A DNA stretch of 34,215 nt from Lachnospiraceae bacterium (GTDB lineage Bacteria > Bacillota > Clostridia > Lachnospirales > Lachnospiraceae): the NCBI GenBank assembly GCA_030524525.1, contig JAUNGI010000029.1, positions 1-34,215 on the forward strand, read 5' to 3'. Each line of letters opens with the position of its first letter. Within the stretch, counting starts at the first letter, position 1. A program made the position numbers and the translations under genes. Of the stretch, positions 15,725 to 25,663 are shown in pieces. Under the pieces are notes generated by a model. That model was not told the origin of the DNA. It saw nothing but the letters and a program-made list of their open reading frames with translations, and searched no databases.

Positions 15725-17689
15725 TTATTCATCTTTGTCCAGCGCCGCAAGCCATTCGCCGTATTCTGCGTCGCTTGGCATCCGCCAGTCGCCTCTGGGC
15801 GAGAGCGTAGCGGAACCGACCTTCGGACCGTCCGGGAGGCAGGAACGTTTGAACTGCTGCGTAAAGAAGCGCCGCAGGAATACCTTCAGCCATTTGCGGA
15901 TGACCGCAGGCGAATAGGCGCCGCCAAAGGCGTAGCAGGCAAGGCGGTAGATCTTGTCCGGCGCGAAGCCGCAGCGCAGATGGTAGTACAGGAAAAAGTC
16001 GTGCAGCTCGTAAGGGCCCACCAGATCCTCGGTTTTTTGGGCGATGTTTCCGCCTTCGTCGGCGGGCAGCAGCTCCGGGGAAACCGGCGTGTCAAAAATA
16101 TCGAGCAGAATATCGCGGATCTCCTCGGCTTCGCGCTGGGGTCTTCCCTGCTGCACATATTCCTCATACAGGCGGTTCGCCTCAAAGCGGATGATATAGC
16201 GCACGAGCGTTTTCGGAACGGAGCAGTTGACCGCGTACATGCTCATGTGGTCGCCGTTGTAGGTCGCCCAGCCGAGCGCCAGCTCGGAAAGGTCGCCGGT
16301 TCCGACGACGAAGCCGCCGTATTCGTTGGAAAGATTCATCAGGATCTGCGTTCGCATCCGCGCCTGCGCGTTTTCGTAGGTCACGTCATGCGTTTCCGGA
16401 TCGTGCCCGATATCGCGCATATGCAGCAGCACCGATTCCTTGATGTCGATCTCCTTTAAGGTCACGCCGAGGCTTTCGCAGAGCCGCACCGCATTGGATT
16501 TTGTGCGGGCGGTCGTTCCGAAGCAGGGCATGGTGACCGCAAGGATGTCCGTGCGGGGGCGTTTCAGCAGATCAACGGCGCGTACCATAACGAGCAGCGC
16601 CAGCGTACTGTCCAGACCGCCCGAAATACCCAGTACCATGCTTTTGGCATTGACATGGGAAAAGCGCTTGACAAGTCCGTAGGTCTGGATCTGCAAAATC
16701 GCGTCCACACGCTCGCGAAGCTTATCGTCCGCCGGAGGAACGAACGGGTTCGCATCGACGGGACGGGTCAGCGAGGTTTTTTGCATCGGCTGTTCAAAGT
16801 ATATGGTCTCGTATTCCGAATCGGGCGTTGCCGTAAAGCTTGTCATCCGATGGCGTTCCAGCGCCAGACGGTTGACGTCGATCTCCGAGGTAATGCACAT
16901 GTCGTCGCCGAAGGGCGGGTTTTCCGCCAGAAGCGTACCGTTCTCGCTGATCAGATGATGGCGGCAGAAAACGAGATCCTGCGTGCTTTCCGAAGCGTCG
17001 GAGCAGGCGTATACATAGCCGCACAGCAGGCGGCCCGACGCCCCGTTTACGAGAGAACGGCGGTAGCTCTGCTTGCCGACGACCTCATTGGAGGCGGAGG
17101 GATTCGCGATGATCGTTGCGCCCGCTATGCACAGCCCGGTTGCGGGCGTGTCCGCGCTCCACGCATCCTCGCAGATCTCAATGCCGAAGCAGTAGTTTTC
17201 CATCGCCGCATGGGCAAACAGCAGATGCGTTCCGAACGGAATCTCCTCCTGTCCGATGCGAACGGTGTGAATGCGGGTTCCCAGATCCTTTCCGGAGGAA
17301 AACTGGCGCATTTCATAAAATTCCGCATAGGAAGGAATGCTGGTCTTCGGAACCAGTCCGAGTACGCGCCCGTCGTGCAGGACGGCGGCGCAGTTGTAAA
17401 GCTTGCCGCAGTAGCGCAGCGGCAGTCCTGCGATATAGATCGGGTAACGTCCGGCGGTGGCGTCCCGAAGCGTTTTCAGCGCTTCCAGACTTCCCTGTAA
17501 AAGGCAGTCCGAAAAAAAGAGATCGCCGCAGGTATAGCCGGAGATGCAAAGCTCCGGCAGACAGAGCAGATGAACCTTTTGTGCGTCCGCGTCGTCGATC
17601 AGCGGCAGCAGCTCCCGTACGTTCGCTGCGGGATTTGCGACATGGACCCGGCTGCACGCGGCAGAAACCTTAATAAATCCGTGAAACAT
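15725..17689 (-). CDS. nadE: glutamine-dependent NAD+ synthetase
   Basis: The protein has 654 residues and carries out the last step of NAD synthesis, amidating nicotinate adenine dinucleotide with ATP and ammonia from glutamine. The N-terminal nitrilase-fold glutaminase domain shows the triad Glu46 (LPELCISGY), Lys115 (VPKTSIPSY) and Cys173 (GIEICEDAW). The C-terminal synthetase domain has the ATP pyrophosphatase loop SGGLDS (356-361) and the expected DLSELALGW segment. Size and order match full-length two-domain enzymes. I placed the start at 17689 (MFHGFIKV) because aaggaagga lies about six bases upstream; a longer frame adds ten unsupported residues. It appears to be transcribed alone from the promoter at 17810-17838. 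Confidence 0.96.
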   Translation of the reverse strand: MFHGFIKVSAACSRVHVANPAANVRELLPLIDDADAQKVHLLCLPELCISGYTCGDLFFSDCLLQGSLEALKTLRDATAGRYPIYIAGLPLRYCGKLYNCAAVLHDGRVLGLVPKTSIPSYAEFYEMRQFSSGKDLGTRIHTVRIGQEEIPFGTHLLFAHAAMENYCFGIEICEDAWSADTPATGLCIAGATIIANPSASNEVVGKQSYRRSLVNGASGRLLCGYVYACSDASESTQDLVFCRHHLISENGTLLAENPPFGDDMCITSEIDVNRLALERHRMTSFTATPDSEYETIYFEQPMQKTSLTRPVDANPFVPPADDKLRERVDAILQIQTYGLVKRFSHVNAKSMVLGISGGLDSTLALLVMVRAVDLLKRPRTDILAVTMPCFGTTARTKSNAVRLCESLGVTLKEIDIKESVLLHMRDIGHDPETHDVTYENAQARMRTQILMNLSNEYGGFVVGTGDLSELALGWATYNGDHMSMYAVNCSVPKTLVRYIIRFEANRLYEEYVQQGRPQREAEEIRDILLDIFDTPVSPELLPADEGGNIAQKTEDLVGPYELHDFFLYYHLRCGFAPDKIYRLACYAFGGAYSPAVIRKWLKVFLRRFFTQQFKRSCLPDGPKVGSATLSPRGDWRMPSDAEYGEWLAALDKDE

Positions 17690-17809
17690 AGGTGTTCCTT
17701 CCTTTGTTTTTATTATCAATATGAACAGGCGGCGGGGCGTTTATTCAGTACGTCCGCAAAATCGGGGCTCTATGCTCCGCCGTTTTCTGCTTGTTTTGCC
17801 ATCGCGTAT

Positions 17810-17838
17810 ATTATACCGAAAAAACGCAGAAACCGAAA
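17810..17838 (-). promoter_or_regulatory. probable nadE promoter
   Basis: On the minus strand a perfect -10 TATAAT (17815-17810) is preceded, after a 17-base spacer, by a weak -35 TTTCGG (17838-17833). The predicted start of transcription gives a leader of about 115 bases before nadE. Confidence 0.55.
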
Positions 17839-17886
17839 GGGGAAAAACGAATTTCCTTAATAGAGCCGCGGAGCAGGAAAGCCCTT

Positions 17887-18567
17887 TTAGAGCAGTACCT
17901 CCGCATTGGTTCCGTAAAAGATGTCGGAACGTCCCGCGACGCGGCGGCAGAGCTCCTCCATGCGTCCCCAGTTGCCGTTTACGTCAAATTCGTAGCTGTG
18001 CCCCCAAATGTAGAGAAGCTGCGGTTCGCCCGAGGCGTCCGCCAAAAACGTGTCGATGCGCGCAAACAGCGTTTCGGCGTTGTGGTGCGCCGTCGGGCGC
18101 AGCCGGAGCAGATCGGCGGGCACGCTTGTGCTGTCCGAGGACCAGACCGTTCGGGCATAGCGCATGCCGCAGTCCCCTGCAATGCGCACAATGCGGTCGT
18201 CAAAGCTTCCGTACGGGTACGCCATTCCCACCACCTCCTGCGAAAAAAGCTGTTCCAGATAGCGTTTATCCAGAAGAATTTCGTTGTACAGCGTTTCGTC
18301 GTCCAGCTCCGTGGGATTGGCGTGCGTCAGCATATGCCCGGCGATCTCATGCCCGGCGTAGAGCTTGGGAAGCCCTGTCGCGTTCATGCGGCGGATCGTG
18401 ACCCCGTTGTCCTTCCAGCTGCTGGCAGCGGTCATAATGCCGCTGTTTAAGTTGAACGTGGCTTTCAGCCCGTAGCGATTCAAAAGCTCTACCAACCGTC
18501 GATCCTGTTCGACGCCGTCGTCATAGCTGAACGTGACCGCCTTCCGTTTTCCCATCCAATGCTCCAT
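17887..18567 (-). CDS. polysaccharide deacetylase (NodB-homology) family protein
   Basis: The protein has 226 residues. The NodB motif 1 is TFSYDDG (about 12-18), with the metal-binding and base Asp pair, and motif 2 is GHMLTHAN (about 74-81), with the two metal His. Such enzymes remove N- or O-acetyl groups from glycans such as chitin-type oligomers, peptidoglycan or xylan. There is no signal peptide with the chosen start, which points to a cytoplasmic enzyme acting on small acetylated sugars; the exact substrate is unknown. I placed the start at 18567 because aggagga (18582-18576) lies eight bases upstream; the longer frame begins inside the preceding gene. It follows the CDF transporter gene by 41 bases and is probably co-transcribed with it. 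Confidence 0.88.
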   Translation of the reverse strand: MEHWMGKRKAVTFSYDDGVEQDRRLVELLNRYGLKATFNLNSGIMTAASSWKDNGVTIRRMNATGLPKLYAGHEIAGHMLTHANPTELDDETLYNEILLDKRYLEQLFSQEVVGMAYPYGSFDDRIVRIAGDCGMRYARTVWSSDSTSVPADLLRLRPTAHHNAETLFARIDTFLADASGEPQLLYIWGHSYEFDVNGNWGRMEELCRRVAGRSDIFYGTNAEVLL

Positions 18568-18608
18568 ATGGATATTCCTCCTGTTTTCGTTCTTTCCGTG
18601 GTTTGCTA

Positions 18609-19778
18609 TTATACATAATCCTGCTCGATCTCCACGACGCACACATACTCCGGAGAGCGTTCCTTCGCTTTTTCTTCGAAGTAGGTCAGCAGCTCCTGTT
18701 CCGTCCGGTCGTAGCCTGCGGGCAGAACGCAGTCGAAGACGATGTTCGTGTGCGTCGTCCCCGGCACGAGCCGCAGGTCGTGGATCGTGAGGCGGGGATC
18801 GAAGGCGTGCGCCGCCTCCTCAAAATATGCCCGCAGCTCCGCCACGCGCGCGTCGCTCGTAACGATCGGGTCGTAGTGGATCGTTACGAGAACATGCTCC
18901 TCCACAAGAAAGTCGTGCTCGATCCGGTCGATCAGATCGTGCGCCTCCAATACGTCCACCTCGGCGGGAAATTCCACATGCAGGCTGATGAACACATGGC
19001 CGGGGCCATAGTCGTGTACCATCAGATTGTGCATCCCCATCACGCCGGGATAGGAGAGCACCTTTCGCTCGATGCGCTCCACGAACTCGCGGTTCGGCGC
19101 CTCGCCCACAAGCGGGCTGAGCGTGTCGCGCAGCAGCAAAAAGCCGCTGACAAGAATAAAAACCGCCACCAGAAGCCCCGTCAGACCGTCCCAGAACGCC
19201 CGGCCGGTCAGCTGGGAGAGCCCGATCGAAAGCAGTACGGCTCCGGTCGAAAGCACGTCGTTGCGGCTGTCCGCCGCCGTGCAGAGCAGCGTCTCCGAGT
19301 CGATTTTCCTGCCGATGGCGCGATAGAACAGAAACAGCCAGAGCTTCACAAGCACCGAAGCCAGCAAAATACCCACCGTGATCCATGAGAAGCTGATCCG
19401 CGAGGGATGCAGGAGCTTCCCAAGACTTTCCTTTGCCAGCGAAAGACCGATGGCAAGAATGATGACGCAGACCACGAGCCCCGCCAGATATTCGTAGCGG
19501 GCGTGGCCGTACGGATGCTTCGGATCGGGCTTTTTTGCGCCGAGCCGGAACCCGATCAGACTGACGATATTTCCGGACGCGTCGCTTAGGTTGTTGATCG
19601 CGTCCGCCGTGATCGCGATGGAGCCCAGCAGCGTTCCGAGCAGATACTTCCCCAGAAACAAAAGCACGTTGCAGAAAATACCCACGCCTCCGGCGAGATT
19701 TCCGTAGGCGGCGCGCACCCGCCGGTCGTCCGTATGGTCCGGTTCGCGGATAAAAAGTCGAATCAATAAGGCTGTCAT
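18609..19778 (-). CDS. cation diffusion facilitator (CDF) family metal exporter
   Basis: The protein has 389 residues and exports divalent metal ions in exchange for protons. Four to six membrane segments carry the family sites: TADAINNLSD on helix 2 (57-66) and ADSRND on helix 5, giving a DxxxD arrangement. KKPDPKHPYGHARYEYL follows helix 2, as in the FieF/MntE class. The C-terminal ~160 residues contain the cytoplasmic dimerisation domain with GPGHVFISLHVEFPAEVDVL, plus a longer than usual tail. DxxxD on helix 5 is known from manganese CDFs, but helix 2 has Asn instead of the second Asp, so I leave the metal open. The start at 19778 has gaggga four bases upstream; a TTG 18 bases earlier is less likely. 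Confidence 0.93.
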   Translation of the reverse strand: MTALLIRLFIREPDHTDDRRVRAAYGNLAGGVGIFCNVLLFLGKYLLGTLLGSIAITADAINNLSDASGNIVSLIGFRLGAKKPDPKHPYGHARYEYLAGLVVCVIILAIGLSLAKESLGKLLHPSRISFSWITVGILLASVLVKLWLFLFYRAIGRKIDSETLLCTAADSRNDVLSTGAVLLSIGLSQLTGRAFWDGLTGLLVAVFILVSGFLLLRDTLSPLVGEAPNREFVERIERKVLSYPGVMGMHNLMVHDYGPGHVFISLHVEFPAEVDVLEAHDLIDRIEHDFLVEEHVLVTIHYDPIVTSDARVAELRAYFEEAAHAFDPRLTIHDLRLVPGTTHTNIVFDCVLPAGYDRTEQELLTYFEEKAKERSPEYVCVVEIEQDYV

Positions 19779-19807
19779 AATTCCCTCGCAAAGCAAAAAA
19801 AGAGATT

Positions 19808-19836
19808 AAATTATCCTATCACAACTGCTCGGTCAA
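19808..19836 (-). promoter_or_regulatory. possible promoter for the CDF/deacetylase genes
   Basis: On the minus strand TTGACC (19836-19831) lies 17 bases before TAATTT (19813-19808). A GATAAT overlapping the second box is an alternative at a 15-base spacing. It sits between the ABC-exporter terminator and the CDF start. Confidence 0.4.
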
Positions 19837-19843
19837 TGCAACC

Positions 19844-19877
19844 AAAAACCGGAAGACTTTGTTGGGAAGTCTTCCGG
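19844..19877 (-). terminator. intrinsic terminator of the ABC exporter operon
   Basis: An 11-bp perfect stem (ccggaagactt at 19849-19859 and aagtcttccgg at 19867-19877) has a seven-base loop. On the minus strand it is followed by five Ts (19848-19844). It lies 36 bases after the stop of the second exporter subunit. Confidence 0.9.
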
Positions 19878-19913
19878 CGTATGAAAATGGATCCTGAAAG
19901 AGCGGCGCAAAAA

Positions 19914-21740
19914 TCAGACGTAGTACTGCGCCTGCGCGGCAAACATTTCGGCGTAGATGCCGCCCGGTTTGTTCACAAGCTCCGCGTGCGTGCCGTACTC
20001 CTTGATCGTATCGTCCGCGAAGACGGCGATGTGGTCGCAGAACTTGCAGCTCGAAAGCCGGTGGGAGATGTAGAGCGCGGTCTTCCCGCCCACCAGCTCG
20101 TGAAACCTTCGGTAAATTTCGTATTCGGCGACCGGATCGAGCGCCGCCGTCGGCTCGTCCAGAATGACGACGGGCGCGTTTTTGTACAGCGCGCGGCTGA
20201 TCGCCACCTTCTGCTTCTGACCGCCGGAAAGCTCGGTGCCCGTTTCGTCAAAGCTCTTGTAGATCATGGTATCCATGCCCTTTTCGAGCTTGATCGTATC
20301 GTCGTAAACGCCGCTCAGGCGAAGCGCCTCCTCAACGCGCGCCAAGTCCGCATGCTCCGAATCCTGTAAGGCGACGTTTTCCTTGAGCGAAAAGGCAAAC
20401 AGCCGGAAATCCTGAAAGACCACGGCGAACAGCTTCCGGTACTCCTCGTCGGAGTAGCGCTTGATGTTTTTGCCGTCCACAAGGATCTCGCCCTCGGTCA
20501 CGTCGTAGAGGCGGCAGAGCAGCTTGATAAACGTTGTCTTGCCCGCGCCGTTCAAGCCGACGATCGACAGATGTTCCCCGGAGCGGATCGTCAGATTTAC
20601 ATGACGAAGCACATAGGTTTCGCTGCGCGGATAGCGAAAGCCCACGTCCCGGAACTCGATGACATGCTCGTCCTCGCCGACCGGTTCCGTGCCTTTTTCC
20701 ATGGCGGCGGGGTAGTCGAGAAACTGTAGATATTCATACAGATAGCTGCACCGCTTGACGATCTCCTGCACGCCGTTTACGATGCTCCAGACGCCCCAGT
20801 AAAAGGTTCCGGCGGCGCTGCTGTACATCGAAAAGTCGCCCAGCGTGATCGCGCCCTTGATCGTCAGAAAGCCGATGTAAAAATAGCTTCCTCCGTCGCG
20901 CAGCGTGTTGACGACGTCCATTGCCAGTGAGTTTTTCCGTGTTTCCGTCGCCTGCCGTTTCCAGATCAGAAACATATTTTTGTTCTCACGAGCCGCCTTT
21001 TCCCCCATCATATCCACGCTGTCGTACAGCCGGATATCCTTTCCGTAGCGGAAATCGGCAAGCTGATAAAAGTAATAGCCGAATTTCCGGTTCACGGCGG
21101 CAAGAGCAAGAAAGCTCTGCACTTCAATTTTGTTGTTGCGGTAATTGAACCAACCGATCAGCAGCAGACTTGCGCCTTGGATGACGAGCAGCCACGGGCA
21201 GCCCATAACGACGATCGTTACGACGCCGACGATGACGGCGGCATTGAGGACGATCGCATATAGGCCTTGGAGGATTCCCTCCACGCCGCCGCTGTACCAG
21301 TCCGCGCCCTCGCGCGCCTTGTTGAGCTGATCAAGCGCCGCCGGGTCCTCGGTATGCTCGTAGTCCATCGCCATGGCGTGGTCGGCAAGCTGCTCGGACA
21401 GGCAGCGGTTGAACCATTCGCCCAGCGCCGTGCGGATGTGACCGCAGCCACTGCTGATCAGCGAGGCAAAAAACGTGACGCAGACGATCGCGGCGACGAT
21501 CCCCACAATGCGGCTTCGGTATTCCGAAAAGGGCGCGCCTCCCGCAACGGCGACAAAGGCTTCGATCAGATACTTTGGCAGGATCATCAGGAGCATGGTA
21601 CGCGCGACCTCCGCCGTCAGCTGGAGCAGATAAACGGCAAACAGAGCGGGGCGCTTCTTCCATGCGGTCTTGAGAACAAAGCCCAGCACCGACCGGAGCT
21701 TTTGCGAGGTTTTCGTTTTTGTGTCAGCCACAGAGCGCAC
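19914..21740 (-). CDS. ABC exporter half-transporter, second subunit
   Basis: The protein has 608 residues. An N-terminal six-helix exporter membrane domain (about 1-340) is fused to an ATPase domain. Walker A is GLNGAGKT (395-402), the ABC signature is LSGGQ (504-508), Walker B is VVILDEP with catalytic Glu (524-530), and the H-loop is YISHR. It starts with GTG at 21740, supported by aggagg six bases upstream, and overlaps the first subunit by 17 bases. Overlap and sequence similarity (both end in an AQYY segment) indicate a heterodimeric exporter. The substrate could be a peptide, lipid or drug and cannot be deduced. The regulator encoded upstream suggests inducible expression. Confidence 0.92.
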   Translation of the reverse strand: MRSVADTKTKTSQKLRSVLGFVLKTAWKKRPALFAVYLLQLTAEVARTMLLMILPKYLIEAFVAVAGGAPFSEYRSRIVGIVAAIVCVTFFASLISSGCGHIRTALGEWFNRCLSEQLADHAMAMDYEHTEDPAALDQLNKAREGADWYSGGVEGILQGLYAIVLNAAVIVGVVTIVVMGCPWLLVIQGASLLLIGWFNYRNNKIEVQSFLALAAVNRKFGYYFYQLADFRYGKDIRLYDSVDMMGEKAARENKNMFLIWKRQATETRKNSLAMDVVNTLRDGGSYFYIGFLTIKGAITLGDFSMYSSAAGTFYWGVWSIVNGVQEIVKRCSYLYEYLQFLDYPAAMEKGTEPVGEDEHVIEFRDVGFRYPRSETYVLRHVNLTIRSGEHLSIVGLNGAGKTTFIKLLCRLYDVTEGEILVDGKNIKRYSDEEYRKLFAVVFQDFRLFAFSLKENVALQDSEHADLARVEEALRLSGVYDDTIKLEKGMDTMIYKSFDETGTELSGGQKQKVAISRALYKNAPVVILDEPTAALDPVAEYEIYRRFHELVGGKTALYISHRLSSCKFCDHIAVFADDTIKEYGTHAELVNKPGGIYAEMFAAQAQYYV

Positions 21741-23583
21741 CCCCTTCCTCCTGATAATACTGCGCCTGAATGCGGAACATCTCCGCGTAAGCGCCGTTTT
21801 TTTTCAACAGCTCGTCGTGCGTGCCGTATTCGACCATTTTTCCGCTTTGAAACATGGCGACGTGGTCGCAGAAGCGCGTGGAGCTGAGGCGGTGGCTGAT
21901 GTAGACGGCGCTTTTGCCGCCGATCAGCCGGTCGAATTCCTGATACAGCCGGTATTCCGCCAGCGCGTCGAGCGCCGCCGTCGGCTCGTCGAGAACCACA
22001 ACGGGCGCGTCCTTGTACAGCGCTCTTGCAAGCGCCAGCTTCTGCCGCTCGCCGCCGGAAAAATCCACGCCCTCGTCGTCGATGACCTTGAGCACCTGCG
22101 TCATTACGCCGTCCTTCAGCTCTTTCAGCTTATCCGCAAAGCCCGCGTCTCGGAGGCACTGTTCCACGCGGCGGCAGTCGGTCGCCTCCGGCGTATCCAT
22201 GGATATGTTTTCGGAAAGCGGGAAGGCGAATAGCTCCACCTCCTGAAAGAGCGGGGCGAACAGCCGGTAATAATCCCGCTTTTCGTAAGTGCGCACATCC
22301 GTGCCGTTCAGCAGGATCCGTCCCTCCGTCGGCTCGTAGAGCCGGAGCAGCAGCTTGATCAGCGTGCTTTTGCCCGCGCCGTTTAAGCCGACCACCGCCA
22401 GCCGTTCGCCGGGGCGCAGCGTAAGGGTCAGATCCTTCAGCGCGCAGCTCTCCGCCTTTGGGTAGCGGAAGGAGACGTTTTCAAATGTAAATTCATAGCT
22501 TCCGGTGCGGGGAACCTTCTGCCCCTCGGCGTTCAGATCGCCGCCCTCAAAGTCGAGAAAGCTGCGGAAATCACAGACCTCCCGGCTGCGCTGGCGAAGA
22601 TCTGCAACGCTTTTGAGCAGCTGGGTCGCATAATTGAAAAACGTGCCTGCGGTCGCCGTATAGAGCGTTGCGTCGCCCACCGAGATGTTTCCGCGGACAA
22701 ATTGTACGACGATGAACACATAAATGCCGATCTGCGACACCATCCACATCAGGCTGTCGAACAGCCCGGCGGCAAACCAGAGCCATTCGTTCTTTTTCTG
22801 CATCCGATAGCGGTAGCGGTTCAGCTCCCTCATTTTTTCCAGCAGCCAGTCCTTCAAATGAAACATACGGATGTCTTTGGCGGCTTGGAAATCGGTGCTG
22901 ATATTTTGCATATAGTTGTTTTTGCGCCACCAGCTCGACAGAACGTCCCAGACGGTGCGCTTGGCGAGCGCATTGATCCGGTCGGTCATGAGAAACGAAA
23001 GCGCCGCGGTAAGCAGGAGCAGGACGATCAGCCCGGGGTGCAGCGTGCCCATAATGGCAATGCCCGTGCCGACGACCGTAAAGCTGCACAGAAGTCCCGC
23101 GCCGGTACGCATCATCCCCTCCACGCCGGAGTTGTTGTTCCCGGCAGAGTTTTGCGCCTTCTGGAACGCGTCCATGACGTCGGGGTTTTCCAGATGCTCA
23201 AAATCGACGGTCATTGCCTTGCGGATCAGACGGGTCAGAAGCGTCATTCGCGCGCCGATATAACGATACCAGCAGCTGGAATTGTAGAGCGTATTCAAAA
23301 GCGAGGCGGCAAGCTGTACCGCCGCAAAGCAGCCGATCACGAGCAGCAGACGCCGCCAGCCTTCGCCCTCCATCGCCATGTCGATCACGAGCTTGGCAAT
23401 AAAGCTCCAAAGATACTGCATGACCGGACTGACCAAGGCTCCGAGCGGAAGCAGCAGCCACAGAACCGGATATTCGGTCAGCAGGGCGTGAAAGATAAAC
23501 CTCAGGTTGCTGCCCACGGAATAGTCCCGGTGCAGCGGGTTCGCTTCTTCCGGCTTTTTCTTTACTTTCCTTTTTTCAGCCAT
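21724..23583 (-). CDS. ABC exporter half-transporter, first subunit
   Basis: The protein has 619 residues. A Lys-rich N-terminus, a six-helix membrane domain (about 25-330) and an ATPase domain are fused in one chain. Walker A is GLNGAGKST (399-407), the signature is FSGGE (508-512), Walker B is VVVLDEP (528-534) and the H-loop is YISHR. Both subunits keep the catalytic Glu, but this one has FSGGE in place of LSGGQ, so the two nucleotide sites may not be equal. The start at 23583 has aaggagg seven bases upstream and lies inside the end of the regulator gene (22-base overlap), so the three genes form one tightly coupled operon. Confidence 0.92.
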   Translation of the reverse strand: MAEKRKVKKKPEEANPLHRDYSVGSNLRFIFHALLTEYPVLWLLLPLGALVSPVMQYLWSFIAKLVIDMAMEGEGWRRLLLVIGCFAAVQLAASLLNTLYNSSCWYRYIGARMTLLTRLIRKAMTVDFEHLENPDVMDAFQKAQNSAGNNNSGVEGMMRTGAGLLCSFTVVGTGIAIMGTLHPGLIVLLLLTAALSFLMTDRINALAKRTVWDVLSSWWRKNNYMQNISTDFQAAKDIRMFHLKDWLLEKMRELNRYRYRMQKKNEWLWFAAGLFDSLMWMVSQIGIYVFIVVQFVRGNISVGDATLYTATAGTFFNYATQLLKSVADLRQRSREVCDFRSFLDFEGGDLNAEGQKVPRTGSYEFTFENVSFRYPKAESCALKDLTLTLRPGERLAVVGLNGAGKSTLIKLLLRLYEPTEGRILLNGTDVRTYEKRDYYRLFAPLFQEVELFAFPLSENISMDTPEATDCRRVEQCLRDAGFADKLKELKDGVMTQVLKVIDDEGVDFSGGERQKLALARALYKDAPVVVLDEPTAALDALAEYRLYQEFDRLIGGKSAVYISHRLSSTRFCDHVAMFQSGKMVEYGTHDELLKKNGAYAEMFRIQAQYYQEEGGALCG

Positions 23584-24443
23584 GGGAATTCCTCCTTTTG
23601 GAACAGCGGTTTCTCCGTCTGCTGCATTTGCAAACTATAGCTTTGGGGCAGATCCAGCATTTCTGCGGCGCATAAGAGAAGCTGCAGAAACGGCAGAAGA
23701 CAGGTATTGGAGATATGATAGATCGACTCGTTTTTCCCCACGGTCGTGCATTTCAAAAGGAAGGTGCGCGGCAGCTTCCGTAAAAAGGCGACGGCGTCCG
23801 AAAGCTCCTCTTGTGTAATGGAAAGCTCCGCCTTTAGAAAGCTTTCATCAACAAATTGGCAGGAACCCAGCGTTCCCAGATAGAGCAGGAGCTTCAGGTT
23901 GCTTTCGCTGCCGAGAAAGGCGAAGAGTTCGGAAAGGGCGGCGAGATCCTTTACGCAGCTCCCGTAGCCCTGCTTCGGTCTGGGAAACGCCATATAATAT
24001 TTCCAGTCGGGGCCAAGGCGCATAAAGGTGCAGATGCTGTCGGCGACAAGAGAGGAGGCGTTGGAGGCGGTAAAGTTGTCGGCGGCACGGTGCCATTTGC
24101 TGTCCTGATAGCCGCCGATCTGCATCGCCCAGCAGTAGTCCATGACTTTTTCCGTAAACTTTCGGATGTATTCGTCGGAATCCTTCGCCGAAATCGTTTG
24201 CAGGCTTGCGACGATCTCCTGTTCGACGCTGAGCTGCCGCTCGCCGCGTCCGTAGAGATAGTCGATTGTTACGTTAAAATAATCCGCCAGCCGCGGCAGC
24301 AGATCGCCGTCCGGATAGCTGCCGTTTTCCCACTTGGAAACGGCCTGCGGGCTGACGCCGAGCACGTTTGCAAGCTCCTCCTGCGTAATGCCCTTTTCCT
24401 TGCGCAGCAAACAGAGCTGCTGTGAAAAAATACTGCGTCCCAT
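23562..24443 (-). CDS. XRE-family regulator of the ABC exporter operon, with extra C-terminal domain
   Basis: The protein has 293 residues. Residues ~5-60 are an XRE helix-turn-helix ([23 protein letters not shown]) followed by the common [11 protein letters not shown] extension. The remaining ~220 residues are helical and end in a region (about 190-245) resembling a winged-helix fold, with [17 protein letters not shown] and [16 protein letters not shown]. This looks like a second, ArsR-like DNA- or ligand-binding module, which is inference. I chose ATG 24443 because gggagagg lies close upstream; the ATG at 24464 has no good site. The 3' end overlaps the exporter by 22 bases, arguing that it controls its own operon, perhaps in response to the exported compound. 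Confidence 0.88.
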   Translation of the reverse strand: MGRSIFSQQLCLLRKEKGITQEELANVLGVSPQAVSKWENGSYPDGDLLPRLADYFNVTIDYLYGRGERQLSVEQEIVASLQTISAKDSDEYIRKFTEKVMDYCWAMQIGGYQDSKWHRAADNFTASNASSLVADSICTFMRLGPDWKYYMAFPRPKQGYGSCVKDLAALSELFAFLGSESNLKLLLYLGTLGSCQFVDESFLKAELSITQEELSDAVAFLRKLPRTFLLKCTTVGKNESIYHISNTCLLPFLQLLLCAAEMLDLPQSYSLQMQQTEKPLFQKEEFPWLKKGK

Positions 24444-24479
24444 GTTCCTCTCCCTTTTTGACATTCTTTTCTTGTTTTC

Positions 24480-24508
24480 ACTTTAACACAAGTTTTGGTT
24501 GTACACAA
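24480..24508 (-). promoter_or_regulatory. possible promoter of the XRE/ABC exporter operon
   Basis: On the minus strand TTGTGT (24508-24503) lies 17 bases before TAAAGT (24485-24480). TTGTGT occurs again just before the -10 (24491-24486), so a directly repeated operator is possible. Both boxes deviate from consensus. Confidence 0.35.
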
Positions 24509-24590
24509 TGGGGAATAAGAGGCGAATTTCTACCAAAAGTGGAGAACGGGAAGAAAAGTCTACTGATTTTGAATGATCCCTTTGGCGGTC

Positions 24591-24619
24591 AAAAACGGCA
24601 GGGAGCGTTTCCCTGCCGT
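24591..24619 (-). terminator. intrinsic terminator of the protease/ABC-2 module
   Basis: A perfect 10-bp stem (acggcaggga at 24595-24604 and tccctgccgt at 24610-24619) with a five-base loop is followed on the minus strand by a T-run (24595-24591). It lies 40 bases after the permease stop and is nearly identical to the terminator at 28319-28348. Confidence 0.9.
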
Positions 24620-24658
24620 GTGAGCGGTTCGCTTTGTGGAGCGCTTCGTCTTGATCAA

Positions 24659-25663
24659 TCACTCATAGCGGATTTGAAGGCTTCTCTTTGCCGAGTATAA
24701 CCAAGCAAGATAAATCAAAAGAGCTCCGACCAACAGCCGCGCCAAGGATGCCGCCAGATAGAAGCCGAGGGTTATATTATCCGAGAATATGGAAGGGATC
24801 AGGATCCTCCATGAGTATAAAAGCCGGTTTTCCTCCCAAAAGAACGTCAAGGCTCCGTAGGCAGCTACGACCGCAAGAGCCGCCGGCAGGTATTTTAGAG
24901 GATGATCGATCAGTTCGGAAACGAAAAAGAGCAGCGCCCAATATAAAAGAAGGACAAGATACAACGACGCTATGCTGAAAAGGTATTCCTGTCGTTCCGT
25001 AAGCAGGGTGATACCGCTGTCGTCGATAAACAAGACGAATTTTGTCTTGGAAGCAATTTGCGTTCTGAGAAGGGATAAGAAGCCTGTCTGAACGGCAAAG
25101 AAGAACGTCGCAAGAAGGAAAAAGCTTCCCGCCTCCCGAAGAAAGCATTTTTTTCTGCCCCGTAAAATAAGGCTGCAGACAGAAGCCCCGTTTGTACGCC
25201 CTTGGTTCACAATTTGACACAGGAGCAAAAGACCTGCGATGATCGAAAAGATCAGGCAGACGTCGATCGCCTGAAGGGAATAGCTTCTTCTGTCGCGGCT
25301 GTACGCAAACAGAATATTCCCGTCCACAACCTCCTCGTACGTTAGTTCATTCTTTTCCAGAAACTTTAGGATCTTTATGGATTCCTCGATATCCTTCCTG
25401 AGTTCGTCCAGTTCCTCCTCCTCCAAGTCCGGCTCCGCAGCCTCGCCGTCGTTTATTTCGTCGCGCCAAGCGGTTAATTCGTTGATTTGTGCTTTAAGCT
25501 CCTCGTGATTTTCATATTTTTCTACAAAGTGATTCCACCTGTCGTTCGTATCGGAACTGTTTTCGTAATATTTGACCGAGTACAGCAGGGTGGAAAAGAA
25601 GCACAAAAACAAAATCGTCCAAAACAGCCAGCCCTTTGTCAGTCGAATAAGAATATATTTCAT
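24659..25663 (-). CDS. ABC-2-like transporter permease with large extracellular loop
   Basis: The protein has 334 residues. One membrane helix at the N-terminus (about 12-30) is followed by a ~100-residue extracellular stretch with an acidic helix (EEEELDELRKDIEE). About five more helices follow (130-150, 172-192, 225-250, 256-275 and 300-325). This matches ABC-2-type permeases, in which the loop between helices 1 and 2 is external. The start codon overlaps the ATPase stop as ATGA, so the pair is translationally coupled. It is the last gene of the module. Family members export antibiotics, peptides or lipids or give self-immunity; the substrate here is unknown. Sequence alone gives no closer relative. 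Confidence 0.8.
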   Translation of the reverse strand: MKYILIRLTKGWLFWTILFLCFFSTLLYSVKYYENSSDTNDRWNHFVEKYENHEELKAQINELTAWRDEINDGEAAEPDLEEEELDELRKDIEESIKILKFLEKNELTYEEVVDGNILFAYSRDRRSYSLQAIDVCLIFSIIAGLLLLCQIVNQGRTNGASVCSLILRGRKKCFLREAGSFFLLATFFFAVQTGFLSLLRTQIASKTKFVLFIDDSGITLLTERQEYLFSIASLYLVLLLYWALLFFVSELIDHPLKYLPAALAVVAAYGALTFFWEENRLLYSWRILIPSIFSDNITLGFYLAASLARLLVGALLIYLAWLYSAKRSLQIRYE

